From contig CAZYQW010000122.1 in the NCBI GenBank assembly GCA_964649825.1, forward strand, positions 62,001-126,000: a DNA stretch of 64,000 bases. Reading direction: 5' to 3'. The notes under the pieces were generated by a model. The model searched no databases and was not told where the DNA came from. It saw only the letters and a program-made list of their open reading frames with translations. The DNA comes from CAZYQW01 sp964649825. Lineage in GTDB: Bacteria > Planctomycetota > B15-G4 > JADJEK01. Numbering within the stretch: position 1 is the stretch's first letter; every line of letters starts with the position of its first letter. This document shows, piece by piece, positions 27,121 through 36,513 of this stretch. A program made the position numbers and the translations under genes.

Positions 27121-29469
27121 TCAGTCCGCGTTCAGCTCGATGTCGTCGATGCCCATCCGCCCCTGCGGAGTTCCGTGCGACGGCCCGAACTCGAAGTTCA
27201 CCTGCACCACGTCGCTCAAGTCGATCATGACTCCGTCACGCTCGAAGTCGCGCAGCCGAATCCGGATCGTTTCGAACTCGCTGTTCCAGCCGACGCCGAC
27301 CCCGCAGGACGGACCCGTGTTCCGCTGGTACGGCTCTTCGATCCCACCGCCGTACGCGCCGACGTTGATCGAGCCGATGCCGCCGCTCGAGTCCCTCAAG
27401 GTCACGGTGAACACGCTGTCGGCGAGCTGCGCGATCGTGAACGGATGCCGCGAGCCTTGCGCGGAGCGGAACGACAGATACGCATACTCGCGCAGATCCC
27501 GTTGTCCGGCGACGACGTCGAACGTCAGCCGATAGTCCGCCGCGCCGTCGAACGTGAAGACGCCGCCCTTGCTCTCGTCGCCCGCACCGTCGTTCGTGAA
27601 CCCGTTGAACTGGTCGGTCGCGACGTGGGCGAACTGCGTGTTCCCGTCGTCCATGTTCCCCTCGCGATAGTCGAGAAGGGTCCACGAGACGCCCCCTCCC
27701 GAGCTCGACGTGTCCAGGAGCGGATTCGTCTGATAGTCCTCGATCACGAACTTCCCGGACGAGTCCTGGTCGCGGTACTGCAGGTTGACCGTGACGCACG
27801 GGTTCGCCACCGGCGCACCGCGCGGGTGGAACACCTCGTACTGGCGCCACAGGTAGTCCTTGGCCGGGACGTTGCCGCGGATGTGATGCTCGACGAGGGG
27901 CAGGAGGTAGCCCTTCATGATCAAGTGCGTCGCCGCCCGTCCGATCAGGCAGGGCCCGGTCGCGACGGAGCTACCGCCGCCGTCGTGGAAATCGCCGTGG
28001 CCCGTGCCGTAGAGCGAGATCGATTGGCGGACGTTCAGGGCACGGTCGTGCAGGTGGTACCACTGCGCCTGGTCCGCGCTCGCACAACCATGGACGTCGG
28101 CGTCGGCCTGACCGACCCAAAGGTGGTAGTTCGCGCCGTGCGGGTTCGAGCTGTCGAACCCGCCGAAGTCGACGGGAGCGATGCTCGAGATCAACTTGAT
28201 GTCGGAGAGCTGGAAGTTCACCGGCGCGTAGTCGCCGTCGACGATGTCGTCGTACGCACGCACGACTCCATCCCCGCCGCGGCTGTGCCCGATCCAGACG
28301 ATGTTGTCGCCGTCGATGTGACCGTTCAGCGCGCCGCCCTCGATCGTCGCCTGGTTCGCGAGGATGTACTCGGTGTTCGACAACGTCGTCAGCGCCGCGG
28401 TGTGGCTGCCCGGCTGCGTGTTGTTCTGATGGCTCATCACGACGTAGCCGTACGAGGCGAGATGGAAACCGATGTGGTCGTACCACTGATAGTTGTGGCC
28501 ATTGCCGTGGCTCACGACGACGAGCGGCAGCTTGCCGAGCGCGGCGATGTTCGACGGGTAGTAGACGTCCTGCCCGAGGAACGTGCCTCCGCTGTAGAGC
28601 CCCTCGGTGACCGCGTAAGGGCCGGGTGCCGTCAGGTCGTGGACCATGTAGAAGCCCGCCTCGGCGGCGTACCCGTCGATCAGGTCGTCGCCGTTCAGGA
28701 CGCCGTTCTGGTCGAGGTCGACGACGACGTCGTACGGCACGCCCATCCCGGCGCCGCCGGTGGCCGAGTTCAGGGTGCCCGGATTCAGCGTGACCGTGTT
28801 CGCCTGGATCCCTCCCGCCGCGAACGTAAACGGAATCGGGCCGCCCGCGACGTCCGTCAGCGTGGGGTTCGTGATCCAATCCGCTTTCGACTGGGACAGG
28901 ACGACGTACACGTCGGCCGTCTGGCCGACGACGAACGGGTAGATGGTCGGATCGATCCCGAACTCGACCGGATCGCCGACGTTGAACGCGCGCGTGTGCT
29001 CGAAGAACGGGTACTGCGCGAGCGACCGGCCCGCGAGGTCGACGTTCCGATCGAGCAGGCGCAGGTGCGCACCGTTGCTGAAGTCGAACCCGAAAGGAAA
29101 GCTCGGGTCGTGGACGACGGCGAGGACGTACGCGTCGACGTCGTGGAGCAGCGGGTCCAGCGGGAGCGGCACGGTGACGTTCACTTCGCCGGCGGCCGAC
29201 GTCGTGCCGGCCGACGCGAGCAGCACCAACGGCGTGAAGCCGAGCGGCAGGTTCTGGTTGAACAAGAACGTCGGACCCGGGCTGATATCGATCAGAAGGG
29301 TCACGGGGAGGTTCGGCCCTCCCTTGACGCTGAGCTGAACGTTGTCGTTCATCAGCTTGTGGACCGACGTCTTGCCGTCGAACGTGAGGGTGGACGCCTC
29401 GACGCTCGACAACGGCGCGACGCCGAACGCCGCGGTAGTCGCCGCAACGAGGGCGATGATGCGATTCAC
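27121..29469 (-). CDS. Secreted alpha/beta hydrolase, PETase/dienelactone-hydrolase-like
   Basis: 782 residues from a GTG preceded by GGGAGG; the signal peptide NRIIALVAATTAAFGVAP follows. The hydrolase core lies at about 300-560: LPLVVVSHGNGHNYQWYDH forms the oxyanion region and GHSRGG contains nucleophile S396. GHGDFHDGGG may carry the catalytic His. The N-terminal ~270 residues resemble, in two copies, the beta-rich domain seen at the C-termini of other secreted proteins here. The C-terminal ~200 residues are another beta domain ending MGIDDIELNAD. It probably cleaves esters outside the cell. Unusually, the shared domain is at the N-terminus. Confidence 0.82.
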   Translation of the reverse strand: MNRIIALVAATTAAFGVAPLSSVEASTLTFDGKTSVHKLMNDNVQLSVKGGPNLPVTLLIDISPGPTFLFNQNLPLGFTPLVLLASAGTTSAAGEVNVTVPLPLDPLLHDVDAYVLAVVHDPSFPFGFDFSNGAHLRLLDRNVDLAGRSLAQYPFFEHTRAFNVGDPVEFGIDPTIYPFVVGQTADVYVVLSQSKADWITNPTLTDVAGGPIPFTFAAGGIQANTVTLNPGTLNSATGGAGMGVPYDVVVDLDQNGVLNGDDLIDGYAAEAGFYMVHDLTAPGPYAVTEGLYSGGTFLGQDVYYPSNIAALGKLPLVVVSHGNGHNYQWYDHIGFHLASYGYVVMSHQNNTQPGSHTAALTTLSNTEYILANQATIEGGALNGHIDGDNIVWIGHSRGGDGVVRAYDDIVDGDYAPVNFQLSDIKLISSIAPVDFGGFDSSNPHGANYHLWVGQADADVHGCASADQAQWYHLHDRALNVRQSISLYGTGHGDFHDGGGSSVATGPCLIGRAATHLIMKGYLLPLVEHHIRGNVPAKDYLWRQYEVFHPRGAPVANPCVTVNLQYRDQDSSGKFVIEDYQTNPLLDTSSSGGGVSWTLLDYREGNMDDGNTQFAHVATDQFNGFTNDGAGDESKGGVFTFDGAADYRLTFDVVAGQRDLREYAYLSFRSAQGSRHPFTIAQLADSVFTVTLRDSSGGIGSINVGAYGGGIEEPYQRNTGPSCGVGVGWNSEFETIRIRLRDFERDGVMIDLSDVVQVNFEFGPSHGTPQGRMGIDDIELNAD

Positions 29470-29750
29470 GTGCTTGAACCTCCCGACTGTCGGACTGGCT
29501 GAGATGCAGCGGTGCTTTCGATTCGAGACTCTTCGCCGCGGGGGCTCGAAGCCTCGGCGGACCTGAGCCGCCGGAGCGGAGCTGAAGTATCCCGCATCCT
29601 CGCGGCATCGCCAAGGCCGAACCGAGAGCCAAATTGACCGCGCCCGGCGTCGGCTCCGTGCCATCTGGGCGGCCGCGGCGCGCCGATGATGGCGTTCGCG
29701 GGTGTACGATCGCGGTTTCGCTGAACGTCCGAACTTGCTCGAGGTCGCTC

Positions 29751-31166
29751 ATGTCGATGCACTTCGCCCTTCTCGTGGCTTCCGTCGCGGCCGCGACATC
29801 GTCCCCCTCCACCTCCACCGTCTCGTCGCCGATCCGTGCGCTCGTCGTGAGCGGGGCGAACAACCACGACTGGGAATGGACCACCCCACGCTTGAAGGAG
29901 ATGCTCGAGGCGTCCGGGAAGTTCGCGGTCGAGATCACCTACGAGCCCGGGGAGGACCTCGCGCGTGCGGACGGGCTCTCCGGCTTCGACGTGATCGTCC
30001 TCGATTACAACGGCCCGCGCTGGGGCGATCGGGCCGAACGCGCATTCCTCGCCGCGGTCGAGGGCGGCACCGGCGTGGCCGTGATCCACGCCGCGAACAA
30101 CGCGTTCCCGGGGTTCGTCGAGTACGAGACGCTCGTCGGCCACTGCTGGCGCGAGGGAACCGGTCACGGGCGCTTCCACGCGTTCGACGTCACGGTGATC
30201 GATCAGGATCATCCGATCACGCGCGGCCTCGCCGACTTGGCCGCGCACCCGGACGAGCTGTATCACCGCCTCGTCCACATGCACGATGCCGCGCACGTCG
30301 TTCTCGCCACCGCGCTTTCGTCACGCGAGTCGGGCGGCTCCGGCGCGCCGGAGCCGATGATCGTCGTGAAGTCCTACGGTCGGGGTCGCGTCTTCCACAC
30401 TCCCCTCGGTCACGTCTGGCGCAACGACGAGCGGAGCCGCGATTCCTATCGCGACCCACGGTTCCAGGACATCGTGATCCGCGGCGCCGAATGGGCCGCG
30501 ACCGGCGAGGTGACGACGCCGCGCGCGGGCCGGAACGAGCTCTCCGGCGCCGACGCCGCGGCGGGCTGGAGGCTCCTCTTCGACGGCAAGACGCTCGAGG
30601 GGTGGCGCGGGTACCGCACGGAGTCGCCGCCGCCGGGTTGGAGCGTCGACGACGGCGCGATCGTCGTGCGAGCCGGCGGGGCGGGGGGCGACCTGATGTC
30701 CAACGACGCTTACGACGACTTCGAGCTCGACTTCGAGTGGTCGGTCGCCGAGCGCGCCAACAGCGGTGTCCTCTACCGCGTGACCGAGGAGGGCGAGCAG
30801 TCGTACCACTCGGGCCCGGAGTTCCAGGTGCTCGACGACCACGGGCACGCGCTCGCGCCCGACGACCCCCACTCGGCGGGCGCGCTCTACGACCTCGCCC
30901 GCCCGCAGCAGAAGGTGCTGCGCACCGCCGGCGCGTGGAACCAAGGCCGCGTCCGTGTCGAGGGCTGGCGGATCGAGCACTGGCTGAACGGCTTCCAGGT
31001 TCTCGAGCTCGACCTCGCGGGAGACGCCGGGCGCCGCGCGCTGAAGGCGAGCAAGTTCACGGCGTGGCCGGCGTTCGCCATCGCCCGCCGCGGCCACGTC
31101 GTGCTGCAGGACCACGGTGACGAGGTCCGCTATCGCAGCATCAGGATCCGCGAGCTGCCGCGATAG
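29751..31166 (+). CDS. ThuA-like domain fused to a 3-keto-disaccharide hydrolase domain
   Basis: 471 residues with a signal peptide (HFALLVASVAAATSS). Residues about 27-255 are a ThuA domain (trehalose-utilisation type): ALVVSGANNHDWEWT, FDVIVLDYNGPRWG, GVAVIHAANNAFPGF, VYKSYGRGRVF-like VVKSYGRGRVFHTPLGH. Residues about 275-471 are the former DUF1080, now called 3-keto-disaccharide hydrolase: GWRLLFDGKTLEGWRG, ANSGVLYRV, GPEFQVLDDHGH and the ending VRYRSIRIREL. Such fusions are frequent in planctomycetes and act on 3-keto-glycosides made by periplasmic dehydrogenases. No dehydrogenase is in the window. Confidence 0.9.
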   Translation: MSMHFALLVASVAAATSSPSTSTVSSPIRALVVSGANNHDWEWTTPRLKEMLEASGKFAVEITYEPGEDLARADGLSGFDVIVLDYNGPRWGDRAERAFLAAVEGGTGVAVIHAANNAFPGFVEYETLVGHCWREGTGHGRFHAFDVTVIDQDHPITRGLADLAAHPDELYHRLVHMHDAAHVVLATALSSRESGGSGAPEPMIVVKSYGRGRVFHTPLGHVWRNDERSRDSYRDPRFQDIVIRGAEWAATGEVTTPRAGRNELSGADAAAGWRLLFDGKTLEGWRGYRTESPPPGWSVDDGAIVVRAGGAGGDLMSNDAYDDFELDFEWSVAERANSGVLYRVTEEGEQSYHSGPEFQVLDDHGHALAPDDPHSAGALYDLARPQQKVLRTAGAWNQGRVRVEGWRIEHWLNGFQVLELDLAGDAGRRALKASKFTAWPAFAIARRGHVVLQDHGDEVRYRSIRIRELPR

Positions 31167-31214
31167 CGGTCCACCGGCCGGCCGCCCACCCTCGACGATC
31201 CCACGTCGTCGCGA

Positions 31215-31703
31215 TCAACCACCCGGGCAGAGAACGCAGACGATCTGGATTCGGATGATCACGTTGCCGTTCGCGGTGATGAAGAACCACCGGATCTCGC
31301 CGCACTCCGGGTACTGCTGCCAGTTCATGACGATGCTCCCCTCGCTCTTGTGCACCTCGACGTTCCCTTCGAACGCCCGGAACACGCAGTCATCCCCCGC
31401 GTGGGCCGCCGCGCCGGCGGTGAAGTTGAAGAAGCACGGTTCGGGCGCGTCGCAGATCGTCGGCAGACCATCCTCATCGACGAGTTCGCAGCATCCGTCC
31501 AACCGGCTGTGCACGAAGATGTAGGCCTGCGCCACGCAGTCATCATAAGAGAAGCTCGGGTTGAACACCGCGTCGCACACGCACGGGCTCGGACACCACT
31601 GCGAGAAGGCTGTTCCGGCGCCGCCGTGGAACACGGCGAGGAATCCAAAGGCCGCGGCGAGCAAGCCGCTCGCGAGTCGGACACGCATCGATTTCGAGCT
31701 CAT
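31215..31703 (-). CDS. Small Cys-rich exported protein of unknown function
   Basis: 162 residues with a signal peptide (LASGLLAAAFGFLAVFHGG). The mature chain has many cysteines (CPSPCVCDAVF, GCCELVD, CVLCPGG at the end), likely forming disulfides in the periplasm or outside. No family recognised. GGAGG lies directly before the ATG. It follows the gene at 31747-32361 by 43 bp on the same strand and is probably co-transcribed. Confidence 0.7.
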   Translation of the reverse strand: MSSKSMRVRLASGLLAAAFGFLAVFHGGAGTAFSQWCPSPCVCDAVFNPSFSYDDCVAQAYIFVHSRLDGCCELVDEDGLPTICDAPEPCFFNFTAGAAAHAGDDCVFRAFEGNVEVHKSEGSIVMNWQQYPECGEIRWFFITANGNVIIRIQIVCVLCPGG

Positions 31704-31746
31704 TTCCTGCCTCCAAATTGATGACGAACTGGTGCGGGACGGGGGA

Positions 31747-32361
31747 TTACTGATTCACGAAGAACGAGCGCAACGTCCTGACGCCCTCGCGTCGGATCTC
31801 GCGTTGCACGTTCAACAGGTTCTGAAGTCCGGGATGCTCGTCCGGGTCGATCCGAACGAAGAACGCTCCTTGTCCCGAGACATACTGGATCGCGTAGATT
31901 GCGTTCTCGCGGTTGATCCTCAACTCGGACGGCTCGTACGGGCGCGCCTCCCCCTTCTCGATCTTCTCGTCCGCAAGGCGCTGCTCGATCTCCTGGATCT
32001 CGCTCTGGAGCCCACGCAGCTCCCCGTTCAACGCCTCGATCGTCGCGCCCAACCGTGACCGGGACTCGGGCGTCAGCGGCACGCGCGTCGGGTTGTACGC
32101 ATCGAGGTTGGACAGATCCTTCTCGCCCGGGAACAGCCCCTTCTCATCGAAGTACCGCGCGACCAGGGCCTGGGCTTTCAGCAGTTCCTCGGGGACGTCG
32201 AACTTCAGCACCGGCGCGGAACTGGAGGTCTCCGCGACCGGCGCCTCGCGCAGATCCGCCGCGGCGGCGACGTGGCCGGCGTGTTTGACCTGCCACGCCA
32301 CGGCGGCGGAGCCGACGAAAGAGAGCGAAATGACGACGAGCAACGACGTGGCGCCTCTCAT
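31747..32361 (-). CDS. Exported coiled-coil protein of unknown function
   Basis: 204 residues. A signal or anchor (TSLLVVISLSFVGSAAVAWQ) is followed by a low-complexity region and a predicted coiled coil around residues 95-145 (LGATIEALNGELRGLQSEIQ, then EQRLADEKIEKGE). The C-terminus is mixed (YAIQYVSGQGAFFVRI). The ATG at 32361 has GGAGG before it; the longer frame upstream is noncoding. It leads a two-gene unit with the Cys-rich protein. Function unknown. Confidence 0.72.
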   Translation of the reverse strand: MRGATSLLVVISLSFVGSAAVAWQVKHAGHVAAAADLREAPVAETSSSAPVLKFDVPEELLKAQALVARYFDEKGLFPGEKDLSNLDAYNPTRVPLTPESRSRLGATIEALNGELRGLQSEIQEIEQRLADEKIEKGEARPYEPSELRINRENAIYAIQYVSGQGAFFVRIDPDEHPGLQNLLNVQREIRREGVRTLRSFFVNQ

Positions 32362-32470
32362 CACGACCTCCGAAGCAAGGGTCACGGACGCCCCATTCGT
32401 GTCGCGACGCTGCCGCTGCGGTTCATCGTTCCCTGGGATTGCGGAGATTCGCCGTTCTACGCCGCGGATG

Positions 32471-35173
32471 CTACGGATCCCGAGTCGGTCCGTTCCGATC
32501 GCGGCGAGGGCGCGCGATCGCGTGCCAGAGCTGACCCACGCCCCACGGCACGAGGCTCGCCGATACGACGATGCCCCATCCGGCCCCGTCGAGGGCGGCG
32601 ACGTCCAAGACGTCGGCGAGCGGCGGGACGAAGACGGTGGCGAGCAGCAGGAGCGCACAGAGGCCGATGCTTCCCCAGACCCACGGGTTCCGGACCACGT
32701 CATTCCCGAGGAACGACGATCCGGAACGGCGCACGTTGAAGACGTGCCAGAGCTGAGCGAGTCCGAGGGTGAGGAACGAGATCGTCACCGCCTGCTTCGC
32801 GCCGTACTCGAGCCGCTCGAGCGCGAAGACCAAGACGACCAGCACGGTGGTCGTGATCAGCGCGCCGTACGCAATGATCCGCCGCCAATGACGCCGCGTG
32901 AGTATCGCCTCGCGTCGGTCCCGCGGCGACCGCTCCATCGTGTTCGGGTCGCCTTCTCCGAACGCGAGCGCCAACGCGGGAAACACGTCGGTGACGAGGT
33001 TCAGGAACAGGATCTGTAGGGGGAGGAGCGGCAACGGAAGGCCGGTGAGCGCGGCGATCGTGATGACCCCGATCTCCGCCACGTTGCACGACAAGAGATA
33101 GACGACGAACTGTCGAATGTTGCCGTAAATGACGCGCCCCTGCCGCACCGCGAGGACGATCGAGGCGAGGGAGTCGTCGCGCAGCACCATGTCGGCGGCC
33201 TCGCGCGCGACTTGCGTCCCGCGCTCGCCCATCGCGATGCCGATGTCGGCTTTCTTGAGGGCCGGAGCATCGTTGACGCCATCGCCGGTCATCGCGACGA
33301 CCGCTCCGGTCCGTTGATACGCGCCGACGATCGCGATCTTCTGCTCGGGGTCGACGCGCGCGAAGATGCGCGTGCGCTGGAGCGCGCCGGCGTCGGCGAG
33401 GACTTCGTCGACCTGGTCGCCATGCACGACGGCCGCGTCCGCGTCGGCGAGTCCGACCGCCGCGGCGATCACGCGCGCGGTCCGCGACTGATCGCCGGTC
33501 GCCATCACCACCCGCACCCCGGCGCGCCGGCACGCGGACACCGCTTCGCGAACGCCCTGACGGGGAGGATCGAGCATGCCCGCGAGGCCGGCGATCTCGA
33601 GGTCGGCGTAGGGAGCCGACTCGGTCGACGGGACCTGCTTCGACGCGAGGGCGAGCACCCGCAGACCGTCGCCGGCGAGCGCGTCGGCCCGCTCGAGCCA
33701 GACGTGGCGCGTCGCGTCGTCGAGCGGCCGCGTTCCGCCGGCACCGCGCTCCATCGAGCAGGCCGCGAGCACTGCCTCGGCGGCGCCCTTCACGGCGACG
33801 AGGATCGCGCCGTCGTGCTGGTGATAGGTCGCCATCATCTTCACAGCGGGATCGAACGCCTCCTCGCGCACCTCCGGCAGAGCGGAGACCAGCTCGCGGC
33901 GGCGGAGGCCGCCCTTCGCCGCCGCGACGAGGAAGGCGACTTCGAGCGGATCGCCGAACGTCTCGCCGTGGTCCGTCGCCGCGAACGTGGCGTCGTTGCA
34001 CAGGACGCCGACTTCGAGGGCATGACGAAGCAACGGCTCGCGCGCAGGATCGAGCTCGCCGCCGGCGCCGCGAAACGAGCCGGTCGGGGCGAGGCCTTCC
34101 CCGCTCACGTCGACGCGACCCAGGTCGGGGAGCTCGAATCTGGTCACCGTCATCCGGTTCTCGGTCAGCGTGCCGGTCTTGTCGACCAGGATCACGCTCG
34201 TCGTGCCGAGCGTCTCGACGGCGGCGAGCGACCTCACGTGCGCGTTCTTCTGCGCGAGGCGCCACATTCCGCGGGCGAGCGCCATCGTCGCGACGATCGG
34301 CAAGCCCTCCGGAATCGCGGCGACCGCAAGCGCGACGCCGGTCTCGATCATCAAGAGGACGCCGCGGCCCGAGAGGATGCCGGCCGTCGACGCGATCGCC
34401 GCGATCACGAGGGCGACGATGATGAGTCGGCGGCCCAGGCGCTCGAGGCGGCGCTCGAGCGGCGTCACCTCGTCGTCCGCCTCCGCGACCAGCAACGCGA
34501 TGCGGCCGAGCTCGGTCCGCATGCCGGTCGCCACCACGACCGCGTGCGCCGACCCGCGCGTCAGCGCCGTCCCTTTGAAGAGGATGTTGCGTCGATCCGC
34601 GAGCGCGGTCTCCTCGGGAAGCGGGTCGGTCGTCTTCGTGACGGCGATCGACTCCCCGGTCAAGATCGACTCGTCGACGGCGAGCTTCGACGCCTCGATC
34701 AGGCGCAGGTCGGCCGTGATGACGTCGCCGCCCTCGAGGATCACGATGTCGCCTGGCACGAGCTGGTCGGCCGGGGCACGAACCTCCTTCCCGTCGCGCC
34801 GCACCCTTCCGGTCACCGTGCCGAGCTCGCGCAACGACTCCATCGAACGGACCGCCTGCCGCTCGGTCGCGAACCCGATCGCCGTGTTGACAACGAGAAC
34901 GGCGAGGACCGCGCCCGCCTCCGGCCAATCGCCGAATGCCGCGGAGACGATCGCCGCCGCCACGAGCAGCAGGACGATCACGCTCTTCAGTTGGTTCGCG
35001 AGGATCCGCCAGACGCTCTGCCGCGTCCACGAGCGGAGCACGTTCGGCCCGTACCGCCGAAGCCGCGCCTCCGCCTCCCCCGACGAAAGCCCGCGCGCCG
35101 GGTCCACGTCGAGCCCGCGCAGAACATCGTCGGCAGATGCCGCCCACGGAGCCTGATCGTGCGAGCTGCTCAT
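32471..35173 (-). CDS. Calcium-type (P2) cation-transporting ATPase
   Basis: 900 residues, the normal size. It has the N-terminal cation-ATPase domain (LRRYGPNVLRSW), TGES actuator loop (DESILTGESIAV), membrane motif AAIPEGLPIV containing the PEGL metal-site phrase of P2 calcium pumps, phosphorylation site VDKTGTLTENRM, MATGDQSRTA and MTGDGVNDAPAL, plus six C-terminal helices. It would export Ca2+ (or Mn2+) from the cytoplasm. It stands alone; no regulator is adjacent. Distinct from the copper ATPase, which has CPC instead of PEGL. Confidence 0.92.
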   Translation of the reverse strand: MSSSHDQAPWAASADDVLRGLDVDPARGLSSGEAEARLRRYGPNVLRSWTRQSVWRILANQLKSVIVLLLVAAAIVSAAFGDWPEAGAVLAVLVVNTAIGFATERQAVRSMESLRELGTVTGRVRRDGKEVRAPADQLVPGDIVILEGGDVITADLRLIEASKLAVDESILTGESIAVTKTTDPLPEETALADRRNILFKGTALTRGSAHAVVVATGMRTELGRIALLVAEADDEVTPLERRLERLGRRLIIVALVIAAIASTAGILSGRGVLLMIETGVALAVAAIPEGLPIVATMALARGMWRLAQKNAHVRSLAAVETLGTTSVILVDKTGTLTENRMTVTRFELPDLGRVDVSGEGLAPTGSFRGAGGELDPAREPLLRHALEVGVLCNDATFAATDHGETFGDPLEVAFLVAAAKGGLRRRELVSALPEVREEAFDPAVKMMATYHQHDGAILVAVKGAAEAVLAACSMERGAGGTRPLDDATRHVWLERADALAGDGLRVLALASKQVPSTESAPYADLEIAGLAGMLDPPRQGVREAVSACRRAGVRVVMATGDQSRTARVIAAAVGLADADAAVVHGDQVDEVLADAGALQRTRIFARVDPEQKIAIVGAYQRTGAVVAMTGDGVNDAPALKKADIGIAMGERGTQVAREAADMVLRDDSLASIVLAVRQGRVIYGNIRQFVVYLLSCNVAEIGVITIAALTGLPLPLLPLQILFLNLVTDVFPALALAFGEGDPNTMERSPRDRREAILTRRHWRRIIAYGALITTTVLVVLVFALERLEYGAKQAVTISFLTLGLAQLWHVFNVRRSGSSFLGNDVVRNPWVWGSIGLCALLLLATVFVPPLADVLDVAALDGAGWGIVVSASLVPWGVGQLWHAIARPRRDRNGPTRDP

Positions 35174-35296
35174 GTTCGCCGCTCATGATCCGGTCGCCGC
35201 CGCCCGCGTCAAGAACCACTCGCGTCGCGATCACCGCGCCGCTCGGTCGGGCGGCAGGAAACGGGCACCGCGTGCTCGATATCGTGTTCGATCGGG

Positions 35297-35512
35297 TCAT
35301 CGTCTCGGTGAACGACGTGCGGCTGACGAAGGGCGGAGGCCCGCCGCACCGCGCGGGGCCCCCCGGTCTTCGGGAGGGCGGTCGATCGCGTCGAGCCAGA
35401 CGTCCTGCTCGACGTCGGCCGCGGCGTGGTCGTCCGCGACGAGGGAGCGCGCCAGGGAGCGGACGAAGCTCTGGTGCGCGAAGAGGACGGCGAAGGAGGT
35501 CGAGGTGGACAT
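35297..35512 (-). pseudogene. Truncated ECF sigma factor remnant
   Basis: About 71 codons begin MSTSTSFAVLFAHQSF and continue FVRSLARSLVADDHAAADV, then EQDVWLDAIDRPPEDRGAPR. This is region 2.1-2.2 of an ECF sigma factor, of the type that in planctomycetes reads LARxLVxDEHxAEDLVQETW. The frame then degenerates and stops; region 2.4 and all of region 4 are missing and I cannot find them in the other frames downstream. It should be unable to direct transcription. It sits between the calcium ATPase and a small secreted protein gene. Confidence 0.7.
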
Positions 35513-35700
35513 GCCCTTAGATCCACGCGGTCCGCCGGAACGGTTCGAGCAAACACCAAGGTTCCTCCTCGCGGCGGGACTCCGCGAACCCGCCAAGAAA
35601 CTCCTCCCCGCGCGTAACGCCTCCCCGCCGTTCCTGATTCCACTCTTCATCGCGGCCAACCGAACCGGCCGCCCAACGACCCCAAAAGGAAGGAACCGTC

Positions 35701-36117
35701 ATGCGTAGCATCACGAAGATCTCGCTCGGCCTCGTGCTCGGAATCGGAACGCTTCTCCCGGTCACCGCCCAAGCCGGCTACACCTGGACGCCGTGGTACA
35801 AGCCCGACCTGAAGATCGCGTCGATCGGGCCGTCGTCGATCAGCCCGTACTACGCGCGGGTCGTCATCACGAACACCGGACTCTGGAGCTCGGGCTCGTG
35901 CGTCGTGCGCCTGAAGATCATGAAGGCGAGTCCGGTCTACGTGTACTACACGATCCCGGCGATGTCCGCGAACTCGGGGCTCGGGGTCGACATCTACACC
36001 GGCCACTACCTGCAGAAGGCGGGCCAGGTCACGTACGGATACGTCGACGTCTTCAACGGCGTGAGCGAGTCGAACGAGTCGAACAACAGCTACACGTACA
36101 TCGCGCCGCCCTGGTAG
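35701..36117 (+). CDS. Small secreted CARDB-like protein
   Basis: 138 residues. Signal peptide SITKISLGLVLGIGTLLPVT ending near AQA. The mature chain has an immunoglobulin-like CARDB-type pattern: KPDLKIASIGPSSISPYYAR, then VVITNTGLWSSGSCVVRL, and the closing VSESNESNNSY, typical of the last strand of CARDB repeats (a DxNESNN-like turn). It may be an adhesion or structural module on its own. AGGAAGGA lies just before the ATG. Single domain only, so small for the family. Confidence 0.75.
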   Translation: MRSITKISLGLVLGIGTLLPVTAQAGYTWTPWYKPDLKIASIGPSSISPYYARVVITNTGLWSSGSCVVRLKIMKASPVYVYYTIPAMSANSGLGVDIYTGHYLQKAGQVTYGYVDVFNGVSESNESNNSYTYIAPPW

Positions 36118-36513
36118 GCACGACGCGGAGGAGGTGAAGAGAGGTCGAGGCCACTCAGCCGTCGCCGCCGATCTTCCTCGGCGGCGGCGGCTTGGAGTGG
36201 AGGTAGATGGCGACAATGGCCAGGGAGACGCCGCGCGCCCGCCGCGGCGCCGGATCGCCGGGGACGATCGATGCGAGGCGGCGTGAGCCCGCCGTTCGCG
36301 CGCCACCGTGTTTCGGCCCGGCAAACCGGCGATGCGCCTCCCTTAGCTCCTCGGCCTTCGGCCGCGCGAGTCGGAGATCGCGCCGGCCGAGTGCGGCGTC
36401 GCCGGACGCGTGGAACCACGGCCGCGTCGAAGGCGCGCGGCAGGACACGAGGGCGACCGGGTGCACTACCGCAGCATCGAGCTGCGCGGCTCGCGCGGCA
36501 GCAGACCGACAGC
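36118..36513. other. Gene-free stretch containing a decayed fragment
   Basis: About 400 bp between convergent genes. Apart from the short remnant at 36443-36493, no frame reads like a known protein. It includes a GC-rich inverted stretch around 36350-36365 (CTCGGCCTTCGGCCG). No T-run that would make it a good terminator. Confidence 0.4.
36443..36493 (+). pseudogene. Remnant of a 3-keto-disaccharide hydrolase C-terminus
   Basis: In one plus frame this reads GHEGDRVHYRSIELRGS. The intact gene at 29751-31166 ends DHGDEVRYRSIRIREL, so this looks like the last ~17 codons of a second DUF1080-type gene. Nothing recognisable remains upstream. Short length makes chance similarity possible, but the spacing and order of residues match the family ending. 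Confidence 0.4.

Noticed and set aside
27175..29502. Very long open frame on the plus strand opposite the alpha/beta hydrolase gene
   Set aside because: It is Arg/Val/Asp-rich with no motif; the minus strand carries a signal peptide, a GHSRGG nucleophile and normal domain order. It is a GC-rich shadow.
33212..35188. Long open frame on the plus strand opposite the calcium ATPase
   Set aside because: No recognisable domain, extreme Arg/Asp content; the opposite strand has all P-type ATPase motifs.
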